This document shows positions 8,627-18,891 of a DNA stretch of 64,000 nt, piece after piece. Under the pieces are notes generated by a model that saw only the letters and a program-made list of their open reading frames with translations, was not told the origin of the DNA and did not search any database. The position numbers and the translations under genes are program-made. The first letter of the stretch is position 1, and every line of letters starts with the position of its first letter. The stretch lies in NCBI GenBank assembly GCA_009836625.1, contig VXVC01000007.1, positions 248,001-312,000 on the forward strand, in the 5' to 3' direction. Source of the DNA: Holophagales bacterium. GTDB taxonomy: Bacteria > Acidobacteriota > Thermoanaerobaculia > Multivoradales > Multivoraceae.

Positions 8627-11600
8627 ATGCTTCATAGAGTGTCCCGCCTGTTCCTGGTAGCGACGGCCATTGCCGTCTGCGGCCCGGCGACGTCGCAGGG
8701 AGCGACAGCCGCCGAGCCGTCGCCCGCTGTCGACTTCCAGCGCGACGTCCGGCCGATCCTCTCCGACAACTGCTTCGCCTGCCACGGTCCCGACGAGGCG
8801 ACCCGCGAGGCGGATCTGAGGCTCGATACACGGGGCGGGGCGTTCAGTCCGCGGCCTCCGGCGGGCCGCAGCAACCGGCCTCGCGGTCCGGCGGTCGTTC
8901 CCGGCGATGTCGACGCCAGCCTGCTGGTCGAGCGCATCACCCACGCGGACCCACTGCGGCGGATGCCGCCCGAGGTATCGCAGAAGTCACTCTCCGACGA
9001 GCAGATCGGGACCCTTACCCGCTGGATCGAGCAGGGCGCTGCCTGGGACGAGCACTGGTCGTTCGCCGCCATCGAACGACGGGCGCCGCCCGCAGTCGAG
9101 GACGATGCCTGGGCCCGCGATCCGCTCGACCGCTTCGTCCTTGCACGTTTGGAAGCGGAGGAGCTCACACCCGCCGAAGAAGCCGACCGCCGCACCCTTG
9201 CCCGGCGCGCCGCCCTCGACCTGACCGGCCTGCCGCCTGACCCGGGAACGCTCGCGACCTTCCTCGACGACTCGGAAGAAGGCGCCTACGAGCGGCTCGT
9301 CGACCGTCTCCTCGCTTCGCCGCACTGGGGCGAGCACCGCGCCCGCTACTGGCTGGATGCCGCGCGCTACGGCGACACTCACGGCATCCACATCGACAAC
9401 TACCGGGAGATGTACGCCTACCGCGACTGGGTGATCAAGGCGTTCAACCGGAACCAGCCGTTCGACGAGTTCACGCTCGACCAGATCGCCGGCGACCTGC
9501 TGCCGGACCCGACCCTCGACCAGTTGATCGCCACCGGCCTTCAGCGCAACAACATCACGACGAACGAGGGCGGCGTCGTCATCGAGGAGTACGAGGCGAT
9601 CTACGCCAAGGACCGTGCCGAGACGGTCGGCAGCGTCTTCATGGGACTGACCGTCGGCTGCGCGACCTGCCACGACCACAAGTTCGACCCAATCAGCCAG
9701 CGCGAGTTCTACGCCCTGACCGCCTTCTTCCGGAACACGACACAGTACGTGATGGACGGCAACATCTCCGACCCGCCGCCGACCCTGGTCGTGCCGCGGG
9801 ACGAGGACCGCGAGACCTGGTACCGGTTGCGCGAGGAGGTCGGCGAGATCGAGGACGCGCTGGCGGAACGCCCGGACGCGGTGGAAGCTGCGTTCGGGGG
9901 GTGGCTCGCCAACGGCGCCCATCAGTCCATCGAAGCGCCGCTGGGGACCGCCTCCGAGCTGCTGCGGCTCGATCTCGACGGCGAAGAACCGGCCGCGATC
10001 CTGAAGGGCGAACGGCAGCCGCTCCCCTCGTCGCAGGGGATCCGCATCGAGCCCGGGCCGAACGACCTGCCGGCGGTGCTCTTCGACGGAGAGTCCTGGG
10101 TCGAACTGCCGACCCTCGAACTCGAGACGGAGTCGCCGTTCTCCCTGGCCCTCTGGGTCCGCATGCCGGAAGCCGAGGGCACCTACACGATCGCGAGCCA
10201 GTACGACCCGACCGACGGCAACCGCGGCTGGGCGATGACCCTGGCTGCGCGGGAGCTTTACTTCGGCCTCTACGGCGACCGCGCGGGACCCGGCCGGGGC
10301 GTCACCAGCATCCTGATCAACCCGAACAACACGCAGCGGCTCACTCCCGGCGAGTGGACCCACATCGTCGCGACCTACGACGGATCGGGCGAGCGCGGCG
10401 GCATGCACATCTACCGTGACGGCGGTCGCGTTCCCGAGCAGGGCAGCGAGTACTTCAGGAAGGTCGAGGGTCGCATCCGCACCGACCGGCCGTTCTACCT
10501 CGGCCGCGGCGACGTGAGGGGCGACGGCAAGCCGCGGACGCTGGCCGGCGGCGCCGTCGCCGACCTTCGCGTCTTCGACCGCGTCCTGTCCGTCGAGGAA
10601 GCGAAGGTCGTCTCCGAGTGGAACGCGCTCCGGGCGGCGGCCGCCAAGCCGGCGGCGGAACTCGACGCCCCCGAACGCGAGGCGTTGCGGCGCTCCTACC
10701 TCAAGACACACGACGAGGAGTGGCGCCGGCTCGCCTCCCGCCGGCTCGAGATCGAAGCCGAGTGGCGGGAGCTCCGCCGCCGGGGCACGATCACTCACAT
10801 CATGCAGGAACTCCCGGACAGCGAACCGGCCGCCCACGTTCTCTATCGGGGCAACTACGACCAGCCGCGCGAGCGGGTGACCGCGAGAACGCCCGCCGCC
10901 CTGCCGCCGATACCGGAGGACCTACCCCGCAATCGACTCGGCCTGGCTCACTGGCTGATCGACGAGACGAACCCGCTGACGGCGCGGGTCACCGTCAACC
11001 GCTTCTGGCAGCAGGTCTTCGGCACCGGGCTCGTCACCACGAGCGAGGACTTCGGCGCCCAGGGAGACGTGCCGTCCCACCCTGAACTGCTCGACTACCT
11101 GGCGACGGAGTTCCGGGAATCCGGCTGGGACGTCAAGGGCTTCTTCCGACGCCTGGTGACCTCGTCGACCTACCGGCAGGCCGCCACCCTGACGCCGGAC
11201 AAGCTGGAGCAGGATCCCGACAACCGCCTGCTGTCGCGCGGCCCCCGCTTCCGCATGGACGCGGAGATGGTCCGCGACACGGCGCTCGCCGCCAGCGGCC
11301 TGCTAGTGCGCACGATCGGCGGCCCGAGCGTCAAGCCGTACCAGCCCGAAGGGCACTGGGAACGCGTGGCGATGAACTCGAGCAACACGTCCCGCTACCA
11401 GCGGGATTCGGGAGACAAGCTCTACCGGCGTAGCCTCTACACCTTCTGGAAGCGCGCCGCGCCGCCGCCGTCGATGACGATCTTCGACGCCGGCAACCGC
11501 GAGCACTCGATGGTCCGCCGGGAGCGCACGAACACGCCGCTCCAGGCGCTGGTCACCATGAACGACACGCAGTTCGTCGAGGCGTCGCGCTTCCTCGCCC

Positions 11601-11878
11601 AGCGGGCGATGCGCGAAGCCGGCGACGACTTCGACCGCCGGCTCGACTACCTCACGACCCGGTTGCTGGCCCGTGACTTCGACGACGCCGAACGGACAGT
11701 GGCGAAGCAGACGTACGACGGCCTGATGGACCTCTACAGCGGCGATGAAGCGGCAGCCAGGCAACTCGTCGATGTCGGCGAGTCGGCCCACGACGCCGGC
11801 CTGCCCATGGCCGAGTCCGCGGCCTGGACGATGATGGCGAGCCAGTTGATGAACCTGGACGAGACCCTGAACAAGTAG
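8627..11878 (+). CDS. PSCyt1-DUF1549-LamG-DUF1553 exported protein
   Basis: 1083 residues from the ATG at 8627, which is followed directly by a signal peptide; an upstream open stretch is antisense to the DUF924 gene. Domains in order: planctomycete-type cytochrome (CFACH at 49-53), DUF1549/PSCyt2 (about 170-380, with DLTGLPPDP and a second Cxx[13 protein letters not shown]), a LamG/concanavalin-like insert (about 460-640, with the IVATYDGSG strand), and DUF1553/PSD1 (about 750-1070, with [15 protein letters not shown]). The family is typical of Planctomycetes, where it is linked to polysaccharide breakdown; its chemistry is unproven. The DUF1501 gene follows after 16 bp, the usual partner. 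Confidence 0.92.
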   Translation: MLHRVSRLFLVATAIAVCGPATSQGATAAEPSPAVDFQRDVRPILSDNCFACHGPDEATREADLRLDTRGGAFSPRPPAGRSNRPRGPAVVPGDVDASLLVERITHADPLRRMPPEVSQKSLSDEQIGTLTRWIEQGAAWDEHWSFAAIERRAPPAVEDDAWARDPLDRFVLARLEAEELTPAEEADRRTLARRAALDLTGLPPDPGTLATFLDDSEEGAYERLVDRLLASPHWGEHRARYWLDAARYGDTHGIHIDNYREMYAYRDWVIKAFNRNQPFDEFTLDQIAGDLLPDPTLDQLIATGLQRNNITTNEGGVVIEEYEAIYAKDRAETVGSVFMGLTVGCATCHDHKFDPISQREFYALTAFFRNTTQYVMDGNISDPPPTLVVPRDEDRETWYRLREEVGEIEDALAERPDAVEAAFGGWLANGAHQSIEAPLGTASELLRLDLDGEEPAAILKGERQPLPSSQGIRIEPGPNDLPAVLFDGESWVELPTLELETESPFSLALWVRMPEAEGTYTIASQYDPTDGNRGWAMTLAARELYFGLYGDRAGPGRGVTSILINPNNTQRLTPGEWTHIVATYDGSGERGGMHIYRDGGRVPEQGSEYFRKVEGRIRTDRPFYLGRGDVRGDGKPRTLAGGAVADLRVFDRVLSVEEAKVVSEWNALRAAAAKPAAELDAPEREALRRSYLKTHDEEWRRLASRRLEIEAEWRELRRRGTITHIMQELPDSEPAAHVLYRGNYDQPRERVTARTPAALPPIPEDLPRNRLGLAHWLIDETNPLTARVTVNRFWQQVFGTGLVTTSEDFGAQGDVPSHPELLDYLATEFRESGWDVKGFFRRLVTSSTYRQAATLTPDKLEQDPDNRLLSRGPRFRMDAEMVRDTALAASGLLVRTIGGPSVKPYQPEGHWERVAMNSSNTSRYQRDSGDKLYRRSLYTFWKRAAPPPSMTIFDAGNREHSMVRRERTNTPLQALVTMNDTQFVEASRFLAQRAMREAGDDFDRRLDYLTTRLLARDFDDAERTVAKQTYDGLMDLYSGDEAAARQLVDVGESAHDAGLPMAESAAWTMMASQLMNLDETLNK

Positions 11879-11894
11879 CCGGAGGCCTTAGGGA

Positions 11895-13361
11895 ATGGAC
11901 CCATTCAAGGAAACCGTTCGAGCCGAGACCAGGCGCCAGTTCTTCGGTACGGCCGCGCGAGGCATCGGCGGACTGGCGCTGGCCAGCCTGTTCGCCGAGG
12001 ACGCTTTCGCTCTCCCCGCAGCCAGGGACCGGTTCGGCGGCCTGCCCGACCTGCCGCACTTCGCGCCGAAGGCGAAGCAGTGCATCTATCTCCACATGAT
12101 GGGCGCGCCGCCGCAGATGGACCTGCTCGACTACAAACCGAGAATGAAGGAGTACTTCGACCAGGACCTGCCCGACTCGATCCGGCAGGGGCAGCGGCTG
12201 ACGACGATGACCTCCGGCCAGTCCCGCTTCCCGATCGCGCCGTCCGTCTTCGAGTTCTCACAACACGGCGGGAACGGCGCCTGGTTCTCCGAACTCCTGC
12301 CCCACACGGCGAGCATGGCGGACGACATCGCGATCATCCGCTCGATGCACACCGACGCGATCAACCACGAGCCGGGCATCACCTTCATCCAGACCGGCCA
12401 GCAGATTCCCGGGCGGCCGTGCATCGGCTCCTGGTTCGCCTACGGCCTCGGCAGCATGAACGAGGACCTCCCGACCTTCGTCGTGATGAACGCCGAGCGC
12501 AGTCATCCGTCGGCTGGCCTGCAGGCGATCTCGGCGAAGCTCTGGAGCGCCGGTTTCCTTTCCCCCGAGTACGCAGGCGTGGGGCTCCAGACCGGCGACG
12601 AGCCGGTGCTCTACCTCAAGGATCCACACGGCGTCTCGCCGGATGTCCGGCGACGGGTGCTCGACGGCATGAGCGAGCTGAACCGGCTGCGCCACGCCCA
12701 GGTCGGCGACCCGGAGACCCTGGCCCGCATCGAGCAGTACGAGATGGCGTTCCGCATGCAGTCCTCGGTGCCGGAGATGGCGGACCTCTCGAGTGAGCCG
12801 GAGAGCACCTGGGAACGCTGGGGCGAGGAAGCCCGGGAACCCGGCAAGTTCCAGAACGCGGCCCTGATGGCTCGGCGGCTGGTCGAGCGCGGCGTGCGCT
12901 TCGTGCAGATCTACCACCGGGGCTGGGACGTCCACTCCCTCCTGCCGACGGTGCTGCCGGCCCAGGCCCGCGACGTCGACCGGGCGGCCTGGGCGCTGAT
13001 CCAGGACCTGAAGGAGCGCGGCCTCTTCGACGAGACCCTGGTCATCTGGGGCGGCGAGTTCGGACGCACGATCTACTCCCAGGGAGCCCTGACCGCCGAG
13101 AACTACGGCCGCGACCACCATCCCCGCTGCTTCAGCATCTGGATGGCCGGCGGCGGGGTCAAGGGCGGCGTCGTCCACGGCGAGACGGACGACTTCTCCT
13201 ACAACATCGTCAGGGATCCGGTCCACGTCCACGACTTCCAGGCTACGGTCCTGCACCTGTTCGGAATCGACCACGAGCGGTTCACGTACCGGCACCAGGG
13301 CCTCGACGCCCGGTTGACCGGCGTCGAGAAGGCGCGGGTGGTCAGGGAAGTCCTCGCCTAG
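11895..13361 (+). CDS. DUF1501 family protein, Tat-exported
   Basis: 488 residues. The N-terminus has a twin-arginine signal (RRQFFGTAARGIGGLALAS), so it should be exported folded. The body matches DUF1501: MMGAPPQMDLLDYKP, SMHTDAINHEPG, a WGGEFGRT block and the terminal GIDHERFTYRHQG. The fold is related to alkaline-phosphatase/sulfatase enzymes but activity is unproven. It forms an operon with the DUF1549/DUF1553 gene, which nearly always travels with it. Its TAG shares a CTAG palindrome with the stop of the convergent DUF1214 gene. Confidence 0.92.
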   Translation: MDPFKETVRAETRRQFFGTAARGIGGLALASLFAEDAFALPAARDRFGGLPDLPHFAPKAKQCIYLHMMGAPPQMDLLDYKPRMKEYFDQDLPDSIRQGQRLTTMTSGQSRFPIAPSVFEFSQHGGNGAWFSELLPHTASMADDIAIIRSMHTDAINHEPGITFIQTGQQIPGRPCIGSWFAYGLGSMNEDLPTFVVMNAERSHPSAGLQAISAKLWSAGFLSPEYAGVGLQTGDEPVLYLKDPHGVSPDVRRRVLDGMSELNRLRHAQVGDPETLARIEQYEMAFRMQSSVPEMADLSSEPESTWERWGEEAREPGKFQNAALMARRLVERGVRFVQIYHRGWDVHSLLPTVLPAQARDVDRAAWALIQDLKERGLFDETLVIWGGEFGRTIYSQGALTAENYGRDHHPRCFSIWMAGGGVKGGVVHGETDDFSYNIVRDPVHVHDFQATVLHLFGIDHERFTYRHQGLDARLTGVEKARVVREVLA

Positions 13362-14644
13362 GAACCACCGGCGTAGCGCCGGCTGATCGCGGCCTGCCGT
13401 GCCGCCACGATCCGCGCGCGTTCCGCGGGAGAGACCCTCACCGTTTCGGGCGGCAGGTACCGGTCGAGTTCGTCCAGCTTGACGACGCGGGCGTTGATGC
13501 CGGTCGGGTACTCGCTGCAGTACGTCCACCGGGCACAGAGCGAACCCTCGGCCCAGCCGGCGGTGTCCAGCCAGTTCTGCACGCCGGGGTCCCGGCCGCT
13601 GATGACGTAGCGCACCCGGCCGTCGGCGTCCGCGTGGGCGGTGCGGTGATTCAGGCTCGACTGGTGGCTGGCGTAGTCGAGCGACTCCATCCACGGATTC
13701 GCGAGCTGGATGTTCGTGTACCGGCAGTCGGCGACCGGCACGTCCACCAGCAGGGCTTCATCCTCGTCCAGCCGGAAGTAACCCCGGGCGCCCGCCTGGA
13801 AGGCGTCGGCCATCGCCAGATTCGGGTCGGACTCGGCGGGTTCTTCCACCGTATTCGGTCGCAGCCTGAGCTGAAACGTGATCCGATGCGCGAGCGTCAG
13901 CAGTTCTCGCAGGGAGCGGGTCTGCGTCACGGCGTCATCGAGCGACCGTGCCACCGATTCCGGCGTCGGGCGGGGCGCGCCAGTGCCCAGCGTGGTCAGA
14001 TTGAGAATCTCCCACAGACCTTCGTAGGTCTTCTCCCAATCGGAGACCAGGCGCCGTACGACGACGATGTGCGCGTCCGGTTCCAGCTTCAACCAATCGC
14101 CTTCGGCCCGTACGGCGCTGAGCGTCAGGACGAAGTCGCCGTTCTCGTCGACGTCGAGATCGTCCGAGGCGATGCTCGAAACGGTGCGGATGTTCCTCAC
14201 CGGGGTATGGCCGAGCATGCCGCTGTAGACATTGATCGTGACGAGGTCGAAGCTGGTCGTGTTGCCACGCAACCGATAGACGTGATCGCCCCGCACGGCA
14301 AACACGAGATAGGGATTGTCCGGATTGTCCCAACCGACGCGGGCGACGCCGTTGGGAAAGCGCGAGAACTGCGGGTAGTCCGGGTTCCGCAGGTCGGTGT
14401 ACTCGGCCAGGAAGGTCGAGAGATAGCGGGCGATGTGGCGGTACCCCGCGGCCGCAGTCTGCTCGTCCCGATTGAACGGCGCGCTCTCGATGGCACGGCC
14501 GAGGTCCGCGACCTCCTCGGCGAACCGGCTCCAGGCCGCGTTCACCTCCTCCTGCTCCTCCGTTTGGGGATTGAAGAAGAACGCGAAGTACAGCGTCAGC
14601 ACGACGACGGCGAGGGCCGCCAGGCAGTAGAGGAGGATCTTCAT
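13358..14644 (-). CDS. DUF1214-type membrane-anchored protein
   Basis: 428 residues. One N-terminal transmembrane helix or uncleaved signal (ILLYCLAALAVVVLTLYFAFFF), then an extracytoplasmic body. The segment AAAGYRHIARYLSTFLAEY and the late DVPVADCRYTNIQLANPWMESLDY, followed by a region with RYVISGRDPGVQNWLDTAG, are DUF1214/DUF1254-like signatures. Function is unknown. A related but partial gene sits at the right end of the window. It is divergent from the sulfotransferase gene. Confidence 0.72.
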   Translation of the reverse strand: MKILLYCLAALAVVVLTLYFAFFFNPQTEEQEEVNAAWSRFAEEVADLGRAIESAPFNRDEQTAAAGYRHIARYLSTFLAEYTDLRNPDYPQFSRFPNGVARVGWDNPDNPYLVFAVRGDHVYRLRGNTTSFDLVTINVYSGMLGHTPVRNIRTVSSIASDDLDVDENGDFVLTLSAVRAEGDWLKLEPDAHIVVVRRLVSDWEKTYEGLWEILNLTTLGTGAPRPTPESVARSLDDAVTQTRSLRELLTLAHRITFQLRLRPNTVEEPAESDPNLAMADAFQAGARGYFRLDEDEALLVDVPVADCRYTNIQLANPWMESLDYASHQSSLNHRTAHADADGRVRYVISGRDPGVQNWLDTAGWAEGSLCARWTYCSEYPTGINARVVKLDELDRYLPPETVRVSPAERARIVAARQAAISRRYAGGS

Positions 14645-14765
14645 GGCTGGTTCTCACGGTTGAGGAACATGCGGCCATGTTGCTGGATGGGACAGTCCGG
14701 TGCAATCCGGCACTACCATCAGAGTTGTGGAAACCGCCGGGAACTCCGGACAGCACGTGTTCTCG

Positions 14766-15869
14766 ATGGCGCCGCTCAAGGTGTGGCTGCGACTGATCGC
14801 GGGGAACGGCGGCGTGCCGCCGCGATACTGGGGCAAGCTGGCGAAGGTGCTCGCGATCAGCGCCCTGATGACTCCGCTACGGGTTGCCGAGCGCCTCCGC
14901 TACGGCCCGTCCAGGATGGCACGCGTCGCCATCGACGAGGCGCCTCTGTACATCCACGGTTTCGGTCGCTCGGGCACGACGCATCTCCACAACCTGCTCG
15001 CCCAGGATCCTGGCTTCGGCATCGTCTCGACGTTCCAGGCAATCGCCGCGCCGATGTTCCTGATCGCGCGCGGCCGGCTGGAGCGTCTCGTCGCCAACGG
15101 GATGCCCGCGAAGCGCCCGATGGACAACATGGCCGTGTCCGTCGAGCTGCCCCAGGAGGAGGAGATCGCGCTCGCCAACACGTCGCACCTGTCGTTCGTG
15201 CACCACCTCTCCTTCCCCAACCGGGCGAGGGAGTACCAGGAGAAGTACGCCACGATGCGGCTCACGAGTTCCGAGATGGCGCGGTGGCGGCGCGCCTATC
15301 TCGATGTGCTCCGCAAGGCCACGCTGGCTTCCGGCGGGCGCCGGCTCGTGCTCAAGAGCCCAACCAACCTCGGCCGCACCGCCGAACTGCTGCGCCTGTT
15401 TCCCGACGCGAAGTTCATCCACATCGTCCGAAATCCCTACGTCGTCTACCGGTCGATGACGAACCTGTACCGGCACGTGCTGCCCATCTGCCAACTGGAG
15501 GACGCGGATCCCGAAGATGTGGTCGCCAGCATGCTCGACTCGTACGCCGCGATGATGCGGCAGTACATGAAAGACCGGGAGTCGATCCCGAAGGGACATC
15601 TCGCCGAGGTTCGTTTCGAGGATCTCGAACGGGCACCCCTGGCGGAGCTGGAGCGTCTCTACGATGAGCTCGGCCTACCGGGTTGGGAGCAGGCCCGACA
15701 GCCGATCACCGACTATCTGGGAACCCTGTCGGGCTACCGCAAGAACACCTATCGGATCGACCCGGAGACGATCGACGTCGTCGACCGGAACTGGGGATTC
15801 GCCGTGGAGGCATGGGGCTACCGGCCGCCGAACGGCAGCCACAGTGGAAGGACTGCCGATGACAAGTGA
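14766..15869 (+). CDS. Sulfotransferase family protein
   Basis: About 367 residues from the ATG at 14766; a GTG at 14700 would extend it by 22, and neither start has a convincing ribosome-binding site. The 5'-phosphosulfate loop of PAPS-dependent sulfotransferases is present as GFGRSGTTHLHNLL, and the 3'-phosphate motif as IVRNPYVVYRSMTNLY. A late segment YRKNTYRIDPE resembles the family's C-terminal cofactor-contact region. It would transfer sulfate from PAPS to an unknown acceptor. It overlaps the CPBP gene by 11 bp, indicating one transcript. Confidence 0.85.
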   Translation: MAPLKVWLRLIAGNGGVPPRYWGKLAKVLAISALMTPLRVAERLRYGPSRMARVAIDEAPLYIHGFGRSGTTHLHNLLAQDPGFGIVSTFQAIAAPMFLIARGRLERLVANGMPAKRPMDNMAVSVELPQEEEIALANTSHLSFVHHLSFPNRAREYQEKYATMRLTSSEMARWRRAYLDVLRKATLASGGRRLVLKSPTNLGRTAELLRLFPDAKFIHIVRNPYVVYRSMTNLYRHVLPICQLEDADPEDVVASMLDSYAAMMRQYMKDRESIPKGHLAEVRFEDLERAPLAELERLYDELGLPGWEQARQPITDYLGTLSGYRKNTYRIDPETIDVVDRNWGFAVEAWGYRPPNGSHSGRTADDK

Positions 15870-16782
15870 AGCGAAGGAGTGGCGCTGGCCCTGGCTGGGC
15901 TTGGTGCTGCGTTTCCCGCTGACGCGGATCGTGATCGCCGTGGCGGCGATCCTGGCAGGGGTCCTTCTCGTCTCGGTCCTGCTACTCGGGCTCTACCTCC
16001 TGACGGACTTCGTCCTGCCGCCGTCAGCAATCTTCCTGGTCCTCGGAGTCCCGGCCGTTCTCGTGACCCACTTCATCTACATTGGCTTCGTTCGCCTCGT
16101 GGAGCGGCGCGCCGCTAGTGAGTTAGCGCTACGGGGTGCACTGCGCGAAGTCGGAAGCGGCATGCTGATCGGCGGCGGCCTGCTCCTGGTGGCTATAGGA
16201 GCACTCGCAGCCCTGGGGCACTACCGCGTGGACGCGGTCACTTCGTGGAGGGCCCTGATTCCGGCGCTCGGAGTAGCGCTGTTCGCGGGCTACGTCGAGG
16301 AGGTGCTGTCGCGCGGAGTCATCCTCCGCATCCTCGAAGAGAGCCTCGGCACCTGGATCGCCCTCGCCATCTCGGCCGGGCTCTTCGGATTCGCACATTT
16401 CGGCAACCCGAACATGGGCCTGCGCGGGCTGCTCGCGATTACAGTCGGCGCAGGCGTACTCCTGGGCGCCGCCTACCTGCTGACCCGCCGACTCTGGCTG
16501 GCCGTTGGAATCCACTTCGGCTGGAACTTCGTTTACGTACTCTTCGGCCTTCCCCCACCGATCGCGGAAGGCCTGTTCGACTCGCGGCTGAGCGGCCCCG
16601 ACCTCTTGATCGGAGACGCCAGCGGCGTCGAGTCATCGATCCTCGCGCTGACACTCTGCGTGGCGGCTGCCGTAGTCCTCCTTGTAGCGGCCCACCGGAA
16701 GGGGCACTTCGTCAGACCCTTCTGGGCCCGAACCACCGAGGCAACGAACAACGAGACCATGGGAGAGGAGACAAGCCCATGA
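15859..16782 (+). CDS. CPBP-family intramembrane metalloprotease
   Basis: 307 residues from the ATG at 15859, inside the end of the sulfotransferase gene. It is strongly hydrophobic with about seven or eight helices. The three CPBP (Abi) motifs are visible: EEVLSRG (the family's EExxxRG) in YVEEVLSRGVILR, FGFAHF, and HFGWNFVY near the end. These residues form the catalytic site of Rce1-like glutamic/metal intramembrane proteases, though many bacterial members have unknown targets. The zinc-ribbon gene starts in a 4 bp ATGA overlap. Confidence 0.88.
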   Translation: MTSEAKEWRWPWLGLVLRFPLTRIVIAVAAILAGVLLVSVLLLGLYLLTDFVLPPSAIFLVLGVPAVLVTHFIYIGFVRLVERRAASELALRGALREVGSGMLIGGGLLLVAIGALAALGHYRVDAVTSWRALIPALGVALFAGYVEEVLSRGVILRILEESLGTWIALAISAGLFGFAHFGNPNMGLRGLLAITVGAGVLLGAAYLLTRRLWLAVGIHFGWNFVYVLFGLPPPIAEGLFDSRLSGPDLLIGDASGVESSILALTLCVAAAVVLLVAAHRKGHFVRPFWARTTEATNNETMGEETSP

Positions 16783-16955
16783 TTCGAGCGGAAGAACGCA
16801 ACGACATCACGCCGCTGTGCCCGCACTGCGAGCATCCCGTGAGTATCTGTTTCCGGGAGATCTCGGGAATCCTGGGCAAGCGCTACCTCTACTTCTGCGC
16901 GCTTTGCAAGAAGGTGCTCGGCGTCTCGCACCGCAAGGGCTTCTTCATGGGGTAG
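16779..16955 (+). CDS. Small zinc-ribbon-like protein
   Basis: 58 residues starting at the ATG overlapping the CPBP stop (ATGA). Two cysteine pairs, CPHC (residues 14-17) and a later CALC in YFCALCKKVLGVSHRKGF, are spaced like a small treble-clef or zinc ribbon. It has no signal peptide, so it is probably cytosolic. No known family was recognised. The third place in a tightly coupled sulfotransferase-CPBP operon suggests an accessory role, which is inference. Confidence 0.75.
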   Translation: MIRAEERNDITPLCPHCEHPVSICFREISGILGKRYLYFCALCKKVLGVSHRKGFFMG

Positions 16956-16966
16956 GACTGCCCTCC

Positions 16967-18220
16967 TCAGTCGATGAGGAGGCGGTCGAATTCGTCCCAG
17001 GCGGACATGTCCGACAGGACGACCTGGTCGCCGGGCTCCAGTCCGTCGAGCACTTCGATCGTGTTGGCCGAACTTCTGCCCAGGAGCACACGTGTTCGAC
17101 TAGCGCCGTTCCCTTCGCCGTCCAGCCGGAAGAGACCGACCTCGCTCGCTTCCTGACCGACGACGGGCCGGCCGACGAAGACCACGTCCTCCAGCCGGTC
17201 GAGTTCGATCGTGCCGGCCACGGTCAGGTCCGGCCGGGCGCCGCGCGGCAGGTCGCCTTCCAGTGCAACGTCGACCGTCACCGTCCCCTCTTCCACCGCC
17301 GGATCGATCCTGACCACCCTGCCGGAGACGATGCCGTTCCGCGTGTCGACCGCAGCGACCTGCCCGATCTGCACGTCCTTTGCCTGCGTCTCGGCGATCC
17401 GCAGTTCGGCCTTCAGCGCCGTCGGGTCGCCGACTCGCGCCAGACTGGTGCCAGCGGAAACGCGCTGCCCCTCCTCGACCGGCACCTGCTGGAGGACGCC
17501 GTGCATACCGGCGCGGACCCGCAGGGCCGCGACCTGATCGAGCCGGAGTCGCCAGATCGCGCGTAGACGATCCACTTCCGCCTGCTCGACCGCGAGCTTC
17601 GCCGCCTTCGTCGTTTCCGCGATGCCGAGACGCTCCTCCTCCAGCGCGAAGCGTGTTTCATGTTCCCGCTTCGAGGCCTGCGCTCGCTGGAGTTCGATCG
17701 CCGAGGCCAGACCGTCCTTCGCCAGCTCGGCGTCGGCGTCCGCCTCGAGCCGGGCCACGACGAGCGCAGCCTCCACGCTCGCGAGCCCCGCCTTCTGCAT
17801 CAGCAGTTCGCTCTCGAGTTCCACCTTCCGGTTCTCGTAGCGCGCCTCGGCGGCGCGGAGGTTCAGCTCCGCTTCCCTGGCCTGGTGCTCCAACTCCGGG
17901 TTGCTCAGTTCGACGATCACCGAGTCCGGCGTCACCTCGGCCCCGGGATCGATCACGATCCGCTCGACGGTGCCTTCCGTCGTGGCGGGAATCCAGCGGA
18001 TGTTCTCCGGCACCAGCGTTCCCCGGCCACGCACTTCCCTCACCATCGGCCCGCGCCGCACCGTGTCGATGTAGAGCGCGTCCCGGTCAACGCGCGGCGC
18101 CGACGGCTGCACCTGCTGCAAACCGAGCGTGACCAGGACGAGCAAGACGCCCCCGAGGGAGAAGTACGTCACCCGGCGGACCTTCTTCTTCCGCGCCAGG
18201 TCCGGTCGCGCGACGTCCAT
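16967..18220 (-). CDS. MacA-like periplasmic adaptor (HlyD family)
   Basis: 417 residues. A single N-terminal membrane anchor (VTYFSLGGVLLVLVTLGL) follows a basic cytosolic start. Next come a biotinyl-lipoyl-like strand region (GTVERIVIDPGAEVTPDSVIVELSNPELE), a long coiled coil (about 100-225) rich in Glu/Ala/Arg, and a beta-barrel segment ending in LEPGDQVVLSDM. It should link an inner-membrane ABC exporter to an outer-membrane channel. It abuts the ATPase gene (1 bp shared at 18220) in one transcript controlled from the PadR operator. Confidence 0.9.
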   Translation of the reverse strand: MDVARPDLARKKKVRRVTYFSLGGVLLVLVTLGLQQVQPSAPRVDRDALYIDTVRRGPMVREVRGRGTLVPENIRWIPATTEGTVERIVIDPGAEVTPDSVIVELSNPELEHQAREAELNLRAAEARYENRKVELESELLMQKAGLASVEAALVVARLEADADAELAKDGLASAIELQRAQASKREHETRFALEEERLGIAETTKAAKLAVEQAEVDRLRAIWRLRLDQVAALRVRAGMHGVLQQVPVEEGQRVSAGTSLARVGDPTALKAELRIAETQAKDVQIGQVAAVDTRNGIVSGRVVRIDPAVEEGTVTVDVALEGDLPRGARPDLTVAGTIELDRLEDVVFVGRPVVGQEASEVGLFRLDGEGNGASRTRVLLGRSSANTIEVLDGLEPGDQVVLSDMSAWDEFDRLLID

Positions 18221-18891
18221 CAGGTAGTCGCCCGCCCGTCGAAGAGATGTATCTCCCGCTCCGCATAGTCGGCGTAGCGGGGATCGTGCGTCACCATGCA
18301 GATCGTCGATCCTTCCTCGTGCAGGGTCCGCAGCAGATCCATCACCGCCCCGCCGTTCTTCGAGTCGAGGTTGCCCGTCGGCTCGTCGGCGAGCAGGATC
18401 GAGGGCTGGCCGGCAACGGCCCGGGCGACCGCGACCCGCTGCTGCTGGCCACCGGAGAGCTGACTCGGCAGGTGCTTCGCGCGCGGCGCCATCTCCACCT
18501 TCTCCAGTGCCTGGCCCACCAGCTCGCGCCGCTCCCTCGGCCGGATTCCCCGATACGTGAGCGGAAGCTCGACGTTCTCGTAGACGGTCAGGTCGCCGAT
18601 CAGGTTGAAGTTCTGGAAGATGAAGCCGATCTCCCGGTTACGGATCCGCGCTCGCTCGGACTGCTTCAACTGCGCCACCGGGTAACCGTTCAGCGTGTAG
18701 TCGCCAGCGGTCGGTGTATCGAGCAGACCGAGGATCGACAGCAGGGTCGACTTGCCGCAACCGGATGGCCCGGACACCGCCACGTACTCGCCCGAGTCGA
18801 TGTCGAGAGTGACCCCATCGAGCGCGTGGGTCTCTATCTCGTCCGTGTAGAAGACCTTCGAGACGTTCTCCAGATGAATCAGCGTATTCAT
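18220..18891 (-). CDS. ABC transporter ATP-binding protein, MacB/LolD type
   Basis: 223 residues with all nucleotide-binding motifs: Walker A GPSGCGKST (about 40-48), Q-loop FIFQNFNLIGDLT, signature LSGGQQQRVAVARA, Walker B ILLADEPTGNLDS and H-loop VTHD. The sequence is typical of the MacB/LolD subfamily, which powers mechanotransmission rather than classical transport. It has no fused permease; the divergent ADOP genes could supply it. The start codon lies inside a 48 bp inverted-repeat operator and has no Shine-Dalgarno sequence. Confidence 0.95.
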   Translation of the reverse strand: MNTLIHLENVSKVFYTDEIETHALDGVTLDIDSGEYVAVSGPSGCGKSTLLSILGLLDTPTAGDYTLNGYPVAQLKQSERARIRNREIGFIFQNFNLIGDLTVYENVELPLTYRGIRPRERRELVGQALEKVEMAPRAKHLPSQLSGGQQQRVAVARAVAGQPSILLADEPTGNLDSKNGGAVMDLLRTLHEEGSTICMVTHDPRYADYAEREIHLFDGRATT

